Part shown: positions 26,140 to 34,895 of the stretch, in pieces
Position numbering within the stretch: position 1 is the first letter of the stretch
How the letters are laid out: each line of letters opens with the position of its first letter
Source of the DNA: Agrobacterium tumefaciens
GTDB lineage: Bacteria; Pseudomonadota; Alphaproteobacteria; Rhizobiales; Rhizobiaceae
DNA length: 64,000 nucleotides
Assembly: GCF_000834635.1 (NCBI RefSeq)
Contig: NZ_JXQV01000006.1
Coordinates: 64,501 to 128,500 of the forward strand
Reading direction: 5' to 3'
Made by a program: the position numbers and the translations under genes
The notes under the pieces: generated by a model
Database searches by the model: none
What the model was told of the DNA's origin: nothing
Seen by the model: the letters and a program-made list of their open reading frames with translations, nothing else

Positions 26140-27951
26140 CTAAAATCCGGCCCTCTCGAGGCCTTTGCGATATAATTCAGTCTGCCACGGCTCCTTATGC
26201 GGGAGGACCGCTAGCCAACGCTCCAAATCAAAACTTGGGTTGTCTTCAAAGACCTTTGCCCGAAAAGCGCGAGCTCTGTCAATATCGCCGAGCATGCCAT
26301 GACAAGCCGCTGTCAACCTTGCTGCGGGTCGCTTGTGGGCCATGCGATTGAGGTATTCGAGCGCAAGTTCGAACTCATGAAGAAAGTAGCTGGCACCGGC
26401 TGCAACCCAGTAATAAAGATCGGGAGCCATGGGATTGAGGGCAATGGCCTGCTTGATCTTTATCATCGCATTGGCAGGATCGCTTCCATGGATCAGGCTA
26501 TCGGACAGGCTGCACAGCACATCGGCATATTGCGGACTGAGGTTTTCAGCCTGAGTGAGCGCATCGAGGCTTTCATCGATCCTGCCCATGAACATTCGGC
26601 TGACGCCCAGTTCCTTAAAGCCGCTGGCGGAAACCTCGCTGGCTTTTATGGCGGTGCTGGCGAAGCCTTCCGCCTTGGTCAGAAGTTCGGTGTCGCCACG
26701 GGCCGTCAGTACCCACTCCATGCTGAGCGTTCGCGACATGCCAGCAAGAGCCTCGGGGAAATCATTCCCATGATCAAGCGCTTCCTTGAAATATTTTCTG
26801 GCGCGCCGGATGGATGGCAGGTTGATGCTGGAGAGAGACTGCAAGCCCTTGAGATAAAGGAAGTATGCCTCTGGCCGACTGGAGAAGTCACCGAAGGCGT
26901 TCTGGTGCATGCCGATCTGCGACATCACAGCCCCCTGAACCGCAGACGCGATTTCGACGCGGTGGGCAGCAATGGAAAAGGGCGATAGTTCAAACCGCTC
27001 AGCCCAGATGATTTCCTCGGTAGGAGTAAAGATCAGCTGCAGGAAGAGGTGCGTATCGGTTCTTCGGCTATCCAGCGCGTAGACGACATTATGTTTTTCA
27101 AGCACTGCCGCTTTGTCTTTGGATGCTTGAATGCGCTCGGACGTGTAAGGCGCAACGACGGAAACAGTGCGGCTGCTGCAAAGGCCGATCGTCAAATCCT
27201 CGATCAGGGCGTTTGCAATCGATCCGTCCTTATTGGCTTCTTTCAATGTCAGAGGAGGAAGAAGCGCAATGCGAGGATGTGCGGTGAGCTTCCCAGCGAC
27301 AAACGGTGTCTGTTCGGGTTCTTCGTGCGATATTGGTGCGGCAGGCAGTGGTGTTGCCGGTGCATTGGTGAGGCCAGAGGCCACAATGCGCCTGATGTCA
27401 TGATCGTTAGGGTCTGCTTCCAGAAGCAGGACGGCGGCACGTCTGAGGAGCGGATTGATGTCTGCGTTGGAGCCCTGCGATCCAGCGCCTTGCATGAAGA
27501 GAGACCGAAGGATGCCGAGAAGCCTTGAACGGACATCGCGAACCCAGACATCGAAAGGCGTTTTACCCGCTCCGCTCAACGGCAGGAACTGCATGGCAAC
27601 GGCACTGCACGCTGCCTCCAGCCTTTCCGCTGGTGTCGGCAGGGCCATCACATCAAGATCACAGCTGACCACCTCGCGGTTGAGAGAGACGGTGGTGGCG
27701 TCGATGCTCATCAAAGGTGATGGTGATTGCCCGGTCGCAAGCTGAAACCGGCGCAATGTCGATCGTAAATTCGTCAATGCGACTTCAGCGTTGCCCGGCC
27801 AGAGAAAATTGGCGACGTCGCGACGCTGAACTGGCCTTCCCATATCGAACAAGTAAGCGGCGAGCAGCAGGGACTGAGTGGGTACGCTAATGACGTTCCC
27901 ACTCTCGTCTTCAAGATTGCATCGCCCCAAAGTCGCTAAGCGGAAGGCCAT
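26140..27951 (-). CDS. SARP-like transcriptional regulator with TPR repeats
   Basis: This 603-residue multidomain protein has three visible parts. Residues 1-100 resemble the winged-helix DNA-binding domain of SARP/AfsR-type regulators (SLLLAAYLFDMGRPVQRRDVANFLWP). Residues about 220-330 resemble the TolB-N/FlgO-like module found in adenylate-cyclase-associated regulators (IALLPPLTL, IWAERFE). Residues about 360-590 are TPR helices (FLYLKGLQSLSS, ALDALTQAENLSPQYA-like repeats). It starts 5 bases after the XRE gene and ends 10 bases before the 74-residue gene. It is probably the operon's activator. No membrane segment or signal peptide is seen. Confidence 0.75.
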   Translation of the reverse strand: MAFRLATLGRCNLEDESGNVISVPTQSLLLAAYLFDMGRPVQRRDVANFLWPGNAEVALTNLRSTLRRFQLATGQSPSPLMSIDATTVSLNREVVSCDLDVMALPTPAERLEAACSAVAMQFLPLSGAGKTPFDVWVRDVRSRLLGILRSLFMQGAGSQGSNADINPLLRRAAVLLLEADPNDHDIRRIVASGLTNAPATPLPAAPISHEEPEQTPFVAGKLTAHPRIALLPPLTLKEANKDGSIANALIEDLTIGLCSSRTVSVVAPYTSERIQASKDKAAVLEKHNVVYALDSRRTDTHLFLQLIFTPTEEIIWAERFELSPFSIAAHRVEIASAVQGAVMSQIGMHQNAFGDFSSRPEAYFLYLKGLQSLSSINLPSIRRARKYFKEALDHGNDFPEALAGMSRTLSMEWVLTARGDTELLTKAEGFASTAIKASEVSASGFKELGVSRMFMGRIDESLDALTQAENLSPQYADVLCSLSDSLIHGSDPANAMIKIKQAIALNPMAPDLYYWVAAGASYFLHEFELALEYLNRMAHKRPAARLTAACHGMLGDIDRARAFRAKVFEDNPSFDLERWLAVLPHKEPWQTELYRKGLERAGF

Positions 27952-27956
27952 ATCTC

Positions 27957-28391
27957 TCAGTGAGCTATAGAGGCAGAGGTCTCTGTCGTCTTCTGGGCAT
28001 CCGTCACATTTGCGGTGCTCAAGGACTGAACCAGCTCAAGCACCCTGCGGCGTACGCGGCTGTCTTCAATGCCTGCAAAAGCCTTGGCAAGCGAAATGCC
28101 TTCCTTGGAATTCAGGAACTGCGACAAGATGCTGGGAGGTGACACCGGTCGATCTTCAGCCGCGTCAGGTGTTCCCTCGAAAAAATAGGAAATATGCACA
28201 TCCAGAAGTTCTGAAATATGCTGCAGGCGGCTAGCGCCGACGCGGTTCGTGCCTTTTTCATACTTCTGAACCTGCTGGAACGTGATGCCGAGGCCATCGC
28301 CCAGCTTCTCCTGGCTCAGGCCCAACATAACGCGGCGCAACCGTATGCGTGAGCCGACGTGTATATCTGTTGCGTTGGGTGACTTCTTCAT
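27957..28391 (-). CDS. XRE-family transcriptional regulator, first gene of the YcaO-TfuA operon
   Basis: This 144-residue regulator has a helix-turn-helix at about residues 10-65 (IRLRRVMLGLSQEKLGDGLGITFQQVQKYEKG), the form very common in Rhizobiales. The C-terminal part is helical (SRVRRRVLELVQSLS) with a serine- and threonine-rich tail. ATG 28391 is chosen because the domain begins soon after; the open frame continues 21 codons upstream. Being the first gene of a six-gene operon suggests autoregulation. GAACAGTTC on the minus strand about 50 bases upstream of this start could be its operator; this is only a guess. Confidence 0.82.
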   Translation of the reverse strand: MKKSPNATDIHVGSRIRLRRVMLGLSQEKLGDGLGITFQQVQKYEKGTNRVGASRLQHISELLDVHISYFFEGTPDAAEDRPVSPPSILSQFLNSKEGISLAKAFAGIEDSRVRRRVLELVQSLSTANVTDAQKTTETSASIAH

Positions 28392-28578
28392 GATGTCGTG
28401 AACTCCAAATCCTGTAATTGTGACGAGATTGCCGGAAAATTGAACTGTTCGCAACTGGGTGACAGTGCAATTATGGCGAGTATTTATGCATAAGCTTAAA
28501 GAAAAGAATGAATATCGACAAAACCAGCAAGATTAAGGCCGATATGCTTGCAAAGTGGCGCTGGCGCGCCAGCTTTTT

Positions 28579-29214
28579 CTATCGCATTTTTTCAAGGGGC
28601 ATCGGTTTGAGGCTGCTCATCAATGCGCCGTAGGGCAGCAGCATGATGACGCCGATGAGCACCTTCACGGCGAGGTCTCCGAGTGCCCAGGAGATCCAGC
28701 GTGGCGCTTCCCATGCGAAGAGACCCAGAACTGGTGCCTGCTCGATTGCGAAAACATCATTGGGACCGATGAGTGCGAAGGTGGTCGCAAAGGCAATCGA
28801 GAAGAACAGTGCTGTATCCAACATGGAGCCGAGCACGGAGCCTGCCAGTGGCGCGCGCCACCAGCTTTGACGCCGCAACCGGTTGAACACTGAAATATCG
28901 AGCAACTGCCCGACAAGATAGGCCGTCCCTGACGCAACGGCTATGCGGGGCATGGATGTCCAGAAGGACAGGGTCACGCCAACGACGAAGCCAGCAAGCA
29001 CGACGCGCCGGGCAACGGAGGGCCCGAACTGCCGGTTGGTCAGATCAGTGATCAGGAAGGCGATGGGATAGGTAAATGCGCCCCAGGTCAGGAGATCAGC
29101 GAGGTTGATTCCAAACAGGTTACCCGAGAGCGGGTATTGGACGAGGACATTGGACGCGACGACAACGAGTGTCATCAGTGCCACGTAAACAAACATAGAT
29201 CTGAGATTGGGCAT
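28579..29214 (-). CDS. yhhQ: Queuosine precursor transporter (YhhQ family)
   Basis: This 211-residue membrane protein of the YhhQ/COG1738 vitamin-transport family imports preQ0/preQ1 for tRNA queuosine synthesis. It has about six hydrophobic segments, the family stretch PIAFLITDLTNRQFGPSVARR, and conserved acidic and polar residues in LGSMLDTALFFSIAF and SWALGDLAVKV. ATG 29214 is the start; the longer frame runs through the rpmB terminator. The leader folds into a small pseudoknot that includes the start codon (29209-29240). Confidence 0.9.
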   Translation of the reverse strand: MPNLRSMFVYVALMTLVVVASNVLVQYPLSGNLFGINLADLLTWGAFTYPIAFLITDLTNRQFGPSVARRVVLAGFVVGVTLSFWTSMPRIAVASGTAYLVGQLLDISVFNRLRRQSWWRAPLAGSVLGSMLDTALFFSIAFATTFALIGPNDVFAIEQAPVLGLFAWEAPRWISWALGDLAVKVLIGVIMLLPYGALMSSLKPMPLEKMR

Positions 29215-29240
29215 TTTTTTATCCTGGGTGATGCCACCAG
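29209..29240 (-). promoter_or_regulatory. Candidate preQ1-I-like riboswitch overlapping the yhhQ start
   Basis: On the minus strand, stem P1 is CUGG/CCAG (29240-29237 with 29227-29224). The loop segment GGCAU can form five Watson-Crick pairs with AUGCC, which contains the start codon (29214-29210). The linker is GAUAAAAAA. A cytosine directly precedes the 3' P1 strand and a U directly follows the 5' strand, as in preQ1 class I aptamers. The gene it precedes transports the ligand's precursor. Folding by hand only. Confidence 0.55.
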
Positions 29241-29263
29241 TTGGAGCGATAGGAAACAAGCAA

Positions 29264-29295
29264 AAGGCTTGAGCGGCAATTGCCATTCAAGCCTT
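29264..29295 (-). terminator. Intrinsic terminator of rpmB
   Basis: Perfect 9-base arms AAGGCTTGA/TCAAGCCTT surround a loop that itself contains GGCAATTGCC. TTTTGCTT follows on the minus strand. It lies 28 bases past the rpmB stop. Confidence 0.8.
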
Positions 29296-29323
29296 CTGAA
29301 AGTTCGTTATGCTGACGTTGCTA

Positions 29324-29626
29324 TTAAGCAGCGGCAACAGCTGTTTCAACGGTCTTCTTGGCGATCTGGCGACGCAGCAAACGAGCGCGCATCGAAAGGT
29401 CGCTTTCGCTGGACTTCAGAAGGAACAGGTCAAGACCACCACGGTGCTCAACAGAGCGCAGAGCAGCAGCAGAAACGCGCAAACGGAAGCGCTGGCCAAG
29501 AGAATCGGAGATCAACGTAACCTGGCAGAGGTTCGGAAGGAACCGGCGCTTGGTACGGTTGTTGGCGTGGCTGACGTTATTGCCCGTCTGGACGCCCTTG
29601 CCGGTCAATTCGCATACACGGGACAT
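29324..29626 (-). CDS. rpmB: 50S ribosomal protein L28
   Basis: This 100-residue protein is ribosomal protein bL28, part of the large subunit. The N-terminus [20 protein letters not shown] and the next block [12 protein letters not shown] are diagnostic, and the length fits alphaproteobacterial L28. It is monocistronic here, ending at its own terminator. Its presence on a molecule with repABC supports a chromid rather than a dispensable plasmid, if the main chromosome has no other copy. Confidence 0.97.
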   Translation of the reverse strand: MSRVCELTGKGVQTGNNVSHANNRTKRRFLPNLCQVTLISDSLGQRFRLRVSAAALRSVEHRGGLDLFLLKSSESDLSMRARLLRRQIAKKTVETAVAAA

Positions 29627-29878
29627 GGGTACACCTATTTGTTATCGTCTGTTTCACCAGTGGCTCACTATCCGGCAAAATCCGGTAAGCAATCCAACTG
29701 GCAATGATTGGAAAGTTGCGGTTCTATAGTCAGACAGGGACTTCCAGTCAAGCCGCTCGCTCTCATTTGTGAGCGATTTCGCTGGTTTTCCACGTCACTC
29801 CGCTTTTTTATTGCCATAAGTAGGGGTATATGATCGGCGCAGAGCACGACTTTCCCGGCTCGTCGAGGTGTTACCTGA

Positions 29879-30652
29879 ATGAATGTGAAGACACAAAGGT
29901 TTTTCGCAGCTGCTGCATTTGCATTGGTAAGTCTGTCCCCTGCATTGGCTGCGGAAACGCAGCACGATAGCGAATACAGCATCAATCTCGGCATTTTGCC
30001 GATTGCCAAGGCAAACTTCTCCACACGCATGAACGGCTCGACCTATTCGATCTCAGGCTCGTTCAACTCGGCAGGCATTGCCAGTGTGCTGAAGGATATT
30101 TCCGGGCGTACCGTCGTATCCGGGGCCAAGCGTGGAAACCGCATGCAGGCCAGCGAATATTCGCTGGTTTACAAGGACGGCAAGCGGACGCGCACCTATG
30201 ATGTGCAATACCGCAATGGCAATGTGACCTCCACGACCGTCAAGCCCGAGCCGAAGCAACGCCCCGACAATTGGGTCGATGTGAAGGATCGCGACCTGCG
30301 CTCGGTGCTGGACCCTATTTCGGGGCTTATCTTTCCCGTTGGAGGACGCATCTGCCCGAGCCGACTGCCGATTTATGACGGCGAGTCGCGGCTGGATCTG
30401 GTGTTGAGTTCCGGCGGCACCAAGCCGTTTGCAACCGACGGCTTTAGCGGCGACGCAATCGTGTGCAATGCACGCTATGTACCGAAATCGGGCTTTCGCA
30501 AGGGACGCAAGGATATCGAATATCTGAAATCGATTTCCATGGAGATATGGTTTGCGAAGGCCAGCAACATGGATGTCTATGCGCCGGTCTACGCACGCAT
30601 ACCCACCAAGGTTGGCCAGGTTTACATCACCGCCACCAAATACGGACGCTAA
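29879..30652 (+). CDS. Periplasmic DUF3108 domain protein
   Basis: This 257-residue exported protein has a signal peptide of about 24 residues ending ALAAE. It then shows the DUF3108 pattern: YSINLGILPIAKANF, repeated short beta strands, and a central LDPISGLIFPVG. The family is conserved in Alphaproteobacteria and its function is unknown; the fold is probably a beta-rich envelope domain. It is divergent from rpmB and separated from it by about 250 bases that presumably hold both promoters. Confidence 0.85.
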   Translation: MNVKTQRFFAAAAFALVSLSPALAAETQHDSEYSINLGILPIAKANFSTRMNGSTYSISGSFNSAGIASVLKDISGRTVVSGAKRGNRMQASEYSLVYKDGKRTRTYDVQYRNGNVTSTTVKPEPKQRPDNWVDVKDRDLRSVLDPISGLIFPVGGRICPSRLPIYDGESRLDLVLSSGGTKPFATDGFSGDAIVCNARYVPKSGFRKGRKDIEYLKSISMEIWFAKASNMDVYAPVYARIPTKVGQVYITATKYGR

Positions 30653-30664
30653 TGCTCATCCCGC

Positions 30665-31099
30665 TTAGCCCGGCTCCCAGCCGGGCTCTGCCATGACGAA
30701 GCTGTCGAATGTGAAGCCCGGCGAGACGGTGCAGCCGACAAGCGTGAAATCGCCAAGGCTTTCGGCTGATTGCCAACCATTGGCGGGAACGATGGCTTGG
30801 GGTCTTTCGCCTGTCAGCACCGAGGCACCAAGGATGACTTTTTCGGTCGCCTTTCCATCTGTGCTGATATGAAGCGCGAGCGGCGCGCCGGAATAATAGT
30901 GCCAGACCTCTGCCGCATCCGTCACGCGGTGCCAGTGGGAGCGTTGGCCTTTTTCCAGCAAATAGTAGATGGCCGTCGAGTGCCCTCTGTCGTCGCCAGT
31001 GCCATCGCGAAATGTCTGTCGATAAAATCCGCCTTCTGGATGCGGCTTGAGGTCAAGTTCTTTGATAATCGCCGCTGCCGAGACTGGTTCACGGTTCAT
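30665..31099 (-). CDS. Cupin-like DUF985 protein
   Basis: This 144-residue protein of the DUF985 cupin group has the family motifs LKPHPEGGFYRQTF, STAIYYLLEKG, HWHRVTDAAEVWHYYSG and ANGWQSAE, and C-terminal GCTVSPGFTFDSF. The His/Glu set in the second motif would bind a metal. The family has structures but no settled substrate. The start overlaps the gloB stop by one base (TGATG), so it is coupled to glyoxalase II. Confidence 0.88.
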   Translation of the reverse strand: MNREPVSAAAIIKELDLKPHPEGGFYRQTFRDGTGDDRGHSTAIYYLLEKGQRSHWHRVTDAAEVWHYYSGAPLALHISTDGKATEKVILGASVLTGERPQAIVPANGWQSAESLGDFTLVGCTVSPGFTFDSFVMAEPGWEPG

Positions 31100-31869
31100 C
31101 AGAAGTTGTCCTTCCGGGTTCTGATCTCCGCAAACACGTCTGCGTCGCTTGCATCCACCATGCCCAGATGCGCGCGGATATTCTTGTCTGCAACGCGCAT
31201 ATAGGGATTTGTCTGCTTCTCCATTCCGATAGTGGTGGGAATGGTGAACTCGCCCTTGCTGCGGATGGCTTCCACATCGCTGGCGAGCTGTTTGAGGACC
31301 GCGTTATCGGGGTCGACGGTCAGCGCAAAGCGCGCATTGGCCAGCGTATATTCATGGCCGAAATAGACGCTGACATTATCGGGCAGCGCCATCAGTTTCT
31401 GGAAGGAGTGCCACATGTCGGCAGCCGGGCGTTCGAACAGGCGGCCGCATCCCATGGGAAACAGCGTATCGGCTGCAAACAGAAGGGCGTCGTCCGGGAA
31501 GTAATAGCAAATATGGCCGGCGGTATGGCCAGGCGTTGCAATGACCTTTACGCGGCGACCGGCAAATTCGAACTCATCGCCATCGGATGCCGACTGGTCG
31601 AGGCCGGGTATGGCAATGGCTTCATCCAGCGGCCCGCGAATTTCACAGTCAAACCGTTCCTTCAGCGCCAGATTGGCCTCGACGTGGTCCTGATGGTGGT
31701 GCGTGGTGAAGATATGCGTGAGCTTCCAGCCGCGCCGGTTGAGTGCTTCAAGGATGGGCGCTTCTTCCGGTGCGTCGATTGAAACAGTGGCACCGGTCTC
31801 GCTATCATGCAGCAAAACACCGAAATTATCGCTGCGGCACAAAAAGACCTCTATCTCCAAAGGCTTCAT
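31099..31869 (-). CDS. gloB: Hydroxyacylglutathione hydrolase (glyoxalase II)
   Basis: Glyoxalase II hydrolyses S-lactoylglutathione to lactate and glutathione in methylglyoxal detoxification. The 256 residues have the metallo-beta-lactamase metal motif HHHQDH (residues 57-62), then [25 protein letters not shown] and [16 protein letters not shown] 31869 has GGAG 6 bases upstream; upstream in-frame Met codons have no support. It forms a two-gene unit with the cupin gene. Confidence 0.95.
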   Translation of the reverse strand: MKPLEIEVFLCRSDNFGVLLHDSETGATVSIDAPEEAPILEALNRRGWKLTHIFTTHHHQDHVEANLALKERFDCEIRGPLDEAIAIPGLDQSASDGDEFEFAGRRVKVIATPGHTAGHICYYFPDDALLFAADTLFPMGCGRLFERPAADMWHSFQKLMALPDNVSVYFGHEYTLANARFALTVDPDNAVLKQLASDVEAIRSKGEFTIPTTIGMEKQTNPYMRVADKNIRAHLGMVDASDADVFAEIRTRKDNF

Positions 31870-31963
31870 GTTTTTCTCCATCATTGCTGCGCTATCGACC
31901 ATAGGTTCCCCAATGTAGGCCACCACGCCTTGAAGTCCAACCGGGGACTGCTACATTCTGACA

Positions 31964-32725
31964 ATGAATACTGACATTGTCGATCTGCGCGAATTCTACC
32001 ATTCCCCGCTTGGCCGGTCTGCCGAGCAGGCCATTACCATGGCGCTATCCACGCTGTGGCCGCCGCTGCCGGATGAGCGGCTGGTGGGTGTCGGTTATGC
32101 CGTGCCTTTTCTAGATCGCTTTCGTCACGACACGGAACGGACATTTGCCTTCATGCCCGCTGGCCAAGGGGCAGTGAACTGGCCCGCAGGCGAGGTGTCT
32201 TCGACGGCGCTAGTGTTTGACGAAGAGCTGCCCTTGCCCGATTCCTCCATCGACCGTGTGTTGATGGTCCACTCGCTGGAATTTGCTGAAAACCCGCGTG
32301 AAACGCTGAAGGAACTCTGGCGCGTTCTGGCACCCGGCGGGCGGCTGGTGATTGTTGTTCCCAACCGGCGTGGTGTCTGGGCGCGGGTGGAGCACACGCC
32401 ATTCGGCTCTGGTCGCCCCTATTCGCGTGGGCAATTGACGACGCTGTTGCGGGAAACGAATTTCACCCCGGGCGCCTCGGCTGAAGCCCTGTTCTTTCCA
32501 CCGACGAAAGTCCGGTCTGTGTTGAAATTTCGGCGCTATCTCGAAAGCATCGGGCGCAAGCTCTGGCCGGTTTTTTCAGGCGTCATTGTCGTTGAGGCAC
32601 AAAAACGCCTCTATCAGGGCTTGCCTGTGAGCCAACGGTCGTCGAGACGCGTTTTCGTTCCGGTGCTTGCGCCGCAGGGCATGCCAACGACACGCACGTC
32701 GCAAGGCCCCGTAAAGCCACAGTGA
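31964..32725 (+). CDS. Class I SAM-dependent methyltransferase
   Basis: This 253-residue protein has the Methyltransf_11 core: an acidic strand (SSIDRVLMVHSLEFAENP) followed by LKELWRVLAPGGRLVIVVPNR. The usual N-terminal glycine-rich SAM loop is poorly conserved (LVGVGYAVPF), so the substrate and even activity are uncertain. It is divergent from gloB, 94 bases away, a conserved pairing in this group as far as I recall. The tail is rich in Arg, Thr and Pro. Confidence 0.82.
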   Translation: MNTDIVDLREFYHSPLGRSAEQAITMALSTLWPPLPDERLVGVGYAVPFLDRFRHDTERTFAFMPAGQGAVNWPAGEVSSTALVFDEELPLPDSSIDRVLMVHSLEFAENPRETLKELWRVLAPGGRLVIVVPNRRGVWARVEHTPFGSGRPYSRGQLTTLLRETNFTPGASAEALFFPPTKVRSVLKFRRYLESIGRKLWPVFSGVIVVEAQKRLYQGLPVSQRSSRRVFVPVLAPQGMPTTRTSQGPVKPQ

Positions 32726-32797
32726 CCCTCGACAAAAGGACATTTCCTGTCTAATGCCTTCGGCATTGTATTTGCGGTGTTTTCAAAGGTCGATCAA

Positions 32798-33907
32798 ATG
32801 AGTGTAGAGCTTAGCCAACCTGTTCCACGTCCGGGCATTCTGGATATTGCCGCCTATGTTCCGGGTAAGGAGCATGCGGAGGGCGTGGAGAAAGTTTATA
32901 AGCTCTCATCCAACGAAACCCCGCTTGGCGCAAGCCCCAAGGCCATCGAGGCCTTCAAGGCTGCTGCTTCCAATCTCGAAATCTATCCCGATGGTCAGGC
33001 AACGGCTTTGCGTCAGGCCATTGCAGATGTGCACGGCTTGAACCCTGCCAACATCATGTGCGGTAACGGCTCTGACGAATTGCTCGGCCTGCTTTGCCAC
33101 GTTTATCTGGGCACAGGCGATGAGGCCATCATCACCGAGCACGGCTTTCTGGTCTATCGTATCCAGATCATGGGTGCGGGAGCAACGCCGGTTACCGTCA
33201 AGGAAACCAACTGCGCTGTCGATGTGGATGCCATTCTGAGCGCCGTCACCGAAAAGACCAAGATGGTCTTCATCGCCAATCCGGGCAATCCGACCGGCAC
33301 CTATGTTCCGGTGTCTGAAATTCGTCGCCTGCAGGCAGGTCTGCCCGCGCATGTGATGCTGGTTCTGGATGCGGCCTATGCGGAATATGTTCGCAAGAAC
33401 GATTACGAAGCGGGTCTGGAGCTGGTTTCCGGCAGCAAGAATGTTGTCATGACCCGCACCTTTTCCAAGGTCTACGGGCTGGCCGCGCTGCGCGTTGGCT
33501 GGATGTATGGACCAGCCGCAATTATCGACGCGCTGAACCGTGTGCGCGGGCCGTTCAACATGAACGCGCCTGCCATTGCCGCCGGTGCGGCTGCCATCCG
33601 CGATCAGGCTTTCATGCAGCAGGCTTTGGCGCATAATCTGGAATGGATGGAAACGCTGACCAAGGCGTTCAGCGAACTGGGCCTCGAGTTTACGCCATCG
33701 GTTACCAATTTCATTCTCATCCATTTCCCTGATGTGGATGGAAAGCGTGCAGCCGATGCCGATGAATTCCTGACACGTCGCGGTTACATCCTGCGGGCCG
33801 TGCGCGGTTACGGCTTTGCCAATGCACTTCGCATGACGGTGGGATCGGCCGAGGCAAATCTCGGCGTGATTGCTGCGCTCAAGGACTTTATGGGCCAGGG
33901 AAAATGA
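32798..33907 (+). CDS. hisC: Histidinol-phosphate/aromatic aminotransferase
   Basis: This class I/II PLP aminotransferase of the HisC family has 369 residues. Motifs: [47 protein letters not shown], and the PLP-Lys segment [18 protein letters not shown] 32798 has AAAGG about 9 bases upstream and gives the family N-terminus. The next gene, a prephenate dehydrogenase, overlaps by 4 bases. In this context the enzyme probably transaminates in tyrosine/phenylalanine synthesis, with histidinol phosphate as another possible substrate. Confidence 0.93.
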   Translation: MSVELSQPVPRPGILDIAAYVPGKEHAEGVEKVYKLSSNETPLGASPKAIEAFKAAASNLEIYPDGQATALRQAIADVHGLNPANIMCGNGSDELLGLLCHVYLGTGDEAIITEHGFLVYRIQIMGAGATPVTVKETNCAVDVDAILSAVTEKTKMVFIANPGNPTGTYVPVSEIRRLQAGLPAHVMLVLDAAYAEYVRKNDYEAGLELVSGSKNVVMTRTFSKVYGLAALRVGWMYGPAAIIDALNRVRGPFNMNAPAIAAGAAAIRDQAFMQQALAHNLEWMETLTKAFSELGLEFTPSVTNFILIHFPDVDGKRAADADEFLTRRGYILRAVRGYGFANALRMTVGSAEANLGVIAALKDFMGQGK

Positions 33908-34833
33908 GCGACATTCTGTTTGAACGGATCGCGCTGATCGGCATTGGCCTGATCGGCTCGTCCATAGCACGCGATATCAAGGAACTCGGCCTTGCAGGCG
34001 AAGTGGTGATTTCCACGCGCAGTGAAGAGACCCTGAAACGAGCCGAAGAGCTGGAACTCGGCACAGCCTATACGACCTCCCCAGCCAAAGCGGTCGAAGG
34101 TGCTGATCTTGTCATCGTGTCGGTGCCGGTTGGCGCGTCGGAAATGGTTGCACAACAGATCGCACCCCATTTGAAAGCGGGCGCAATCGTCACCGATGTG
34201 GGTTCCACAAAGGCGTCCGTGATCGCGCAAATGGCGCCTCATATGCCGGATCATGTCCACTTCATCCCCGGACATCCATTGGCGGGCACGGAAAAGTCCG
34301 GTCCCGACGCCGGCTTCTCCGGCCTGTTTCGCGATCGCTGGTGCATCTTCACGCCCTTGGCTGACACCGACCCTCAGGCCCTCGCAGCGCTCAGACAGTT
34401 CTGGGAGAAGCTGGGTTCCCGGATCGATGAGATGGACCCGGAACATCACGACAAGGTTCTGGCCATCGTGTCGCACCTTCCGCATATCATCGCCTACAAC
34501 ATTGTAGGCACGGCAGACGATCTGGGTACGGTGACGGAATCGGAAGTCATCAAATATTCCGCATCCGGTTTCCGCGATTTTACCCGTCTTGCGGCGTCGG
34601 ATCCCACCATGTGGCGCGATGTGTGCCTGCACAACAAGGATGCGATCCTGGAAATGCTGGCACGTTTTTCCGAGGATCTGGCCTATCTGCAGCGCGCCAT
34701 TCGCTGGGGCGAGGGCGACAAGCTGTTCGAGCTGTTCAGCCGCACCCGCAATATTCGCCGCTCCATCGTGCAGGCCGGACAGGATGTGGACACGCCCGAT
34801 TTCGGACGCCACACGCTGGACCAGAAAAAATAA
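33904..34833 (+). CDS. tyrC: Prephenate/arogenate dehydrogenase
   Basis: This 309-residue NAD(P)-dependent prephenate dehydrogenase of tyrosine synthesis has the Rossmann motif [17 protein letters not shown] at the N-terminus, [24 protein letters not shown] at about residues 117-131, and the C-terminal helical domain ([24 protein letters not shown]). It overlaps hisC by 4 bases. A strong bidirectional terminator follows. Confidence 0.94.
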   Translation: MSDILFERIALIGIGLIGSSIARDIKELGLAGEVVISTRSEETLKRAEELELGTAYTTSPAKAVEGADLVIVSVPVGASEMVAQQIAPHLKAGAIVTDVGSTKASVIAQMAPHMPDHVHFIPGHPLAGTEKSGPDAGFSGLFRDRWCIFTPLADTDPQALAALRQFWEKLGSRIDEMDPEHHDKVLAIVSHLPHIIAYNIVGTADDLGTVTESEVIKYSASGFRDFTRLAASDPTMWRDVCLHNKDAILEMLARFSEDLAYLQRAIRWGEGDKLFELFSRTRNIRRSIVQAGQDVDTPDFGRHTLDQKK

Positions 34834-34848
34834 TCGAAATGGAATAGA

Positions 34849-34880
34849 TGGACCGGAAAAGCTGATGTTTTTCCGGTCCA
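34849..34880. terminator. Bidirectional terminator between tyrC and the DUF2125 gene
   Basis: Perfect 12-base arms TGGACCGGAAAA/TTTTCCGGTCCA surround an 8-base loop, placed between two convergent genes. The A/T tracts inside the arms give U-rich 3' sides in both directions. Confidence 0.85.
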
Positions 34881-34895
34881 TTTCACATCAGATCG

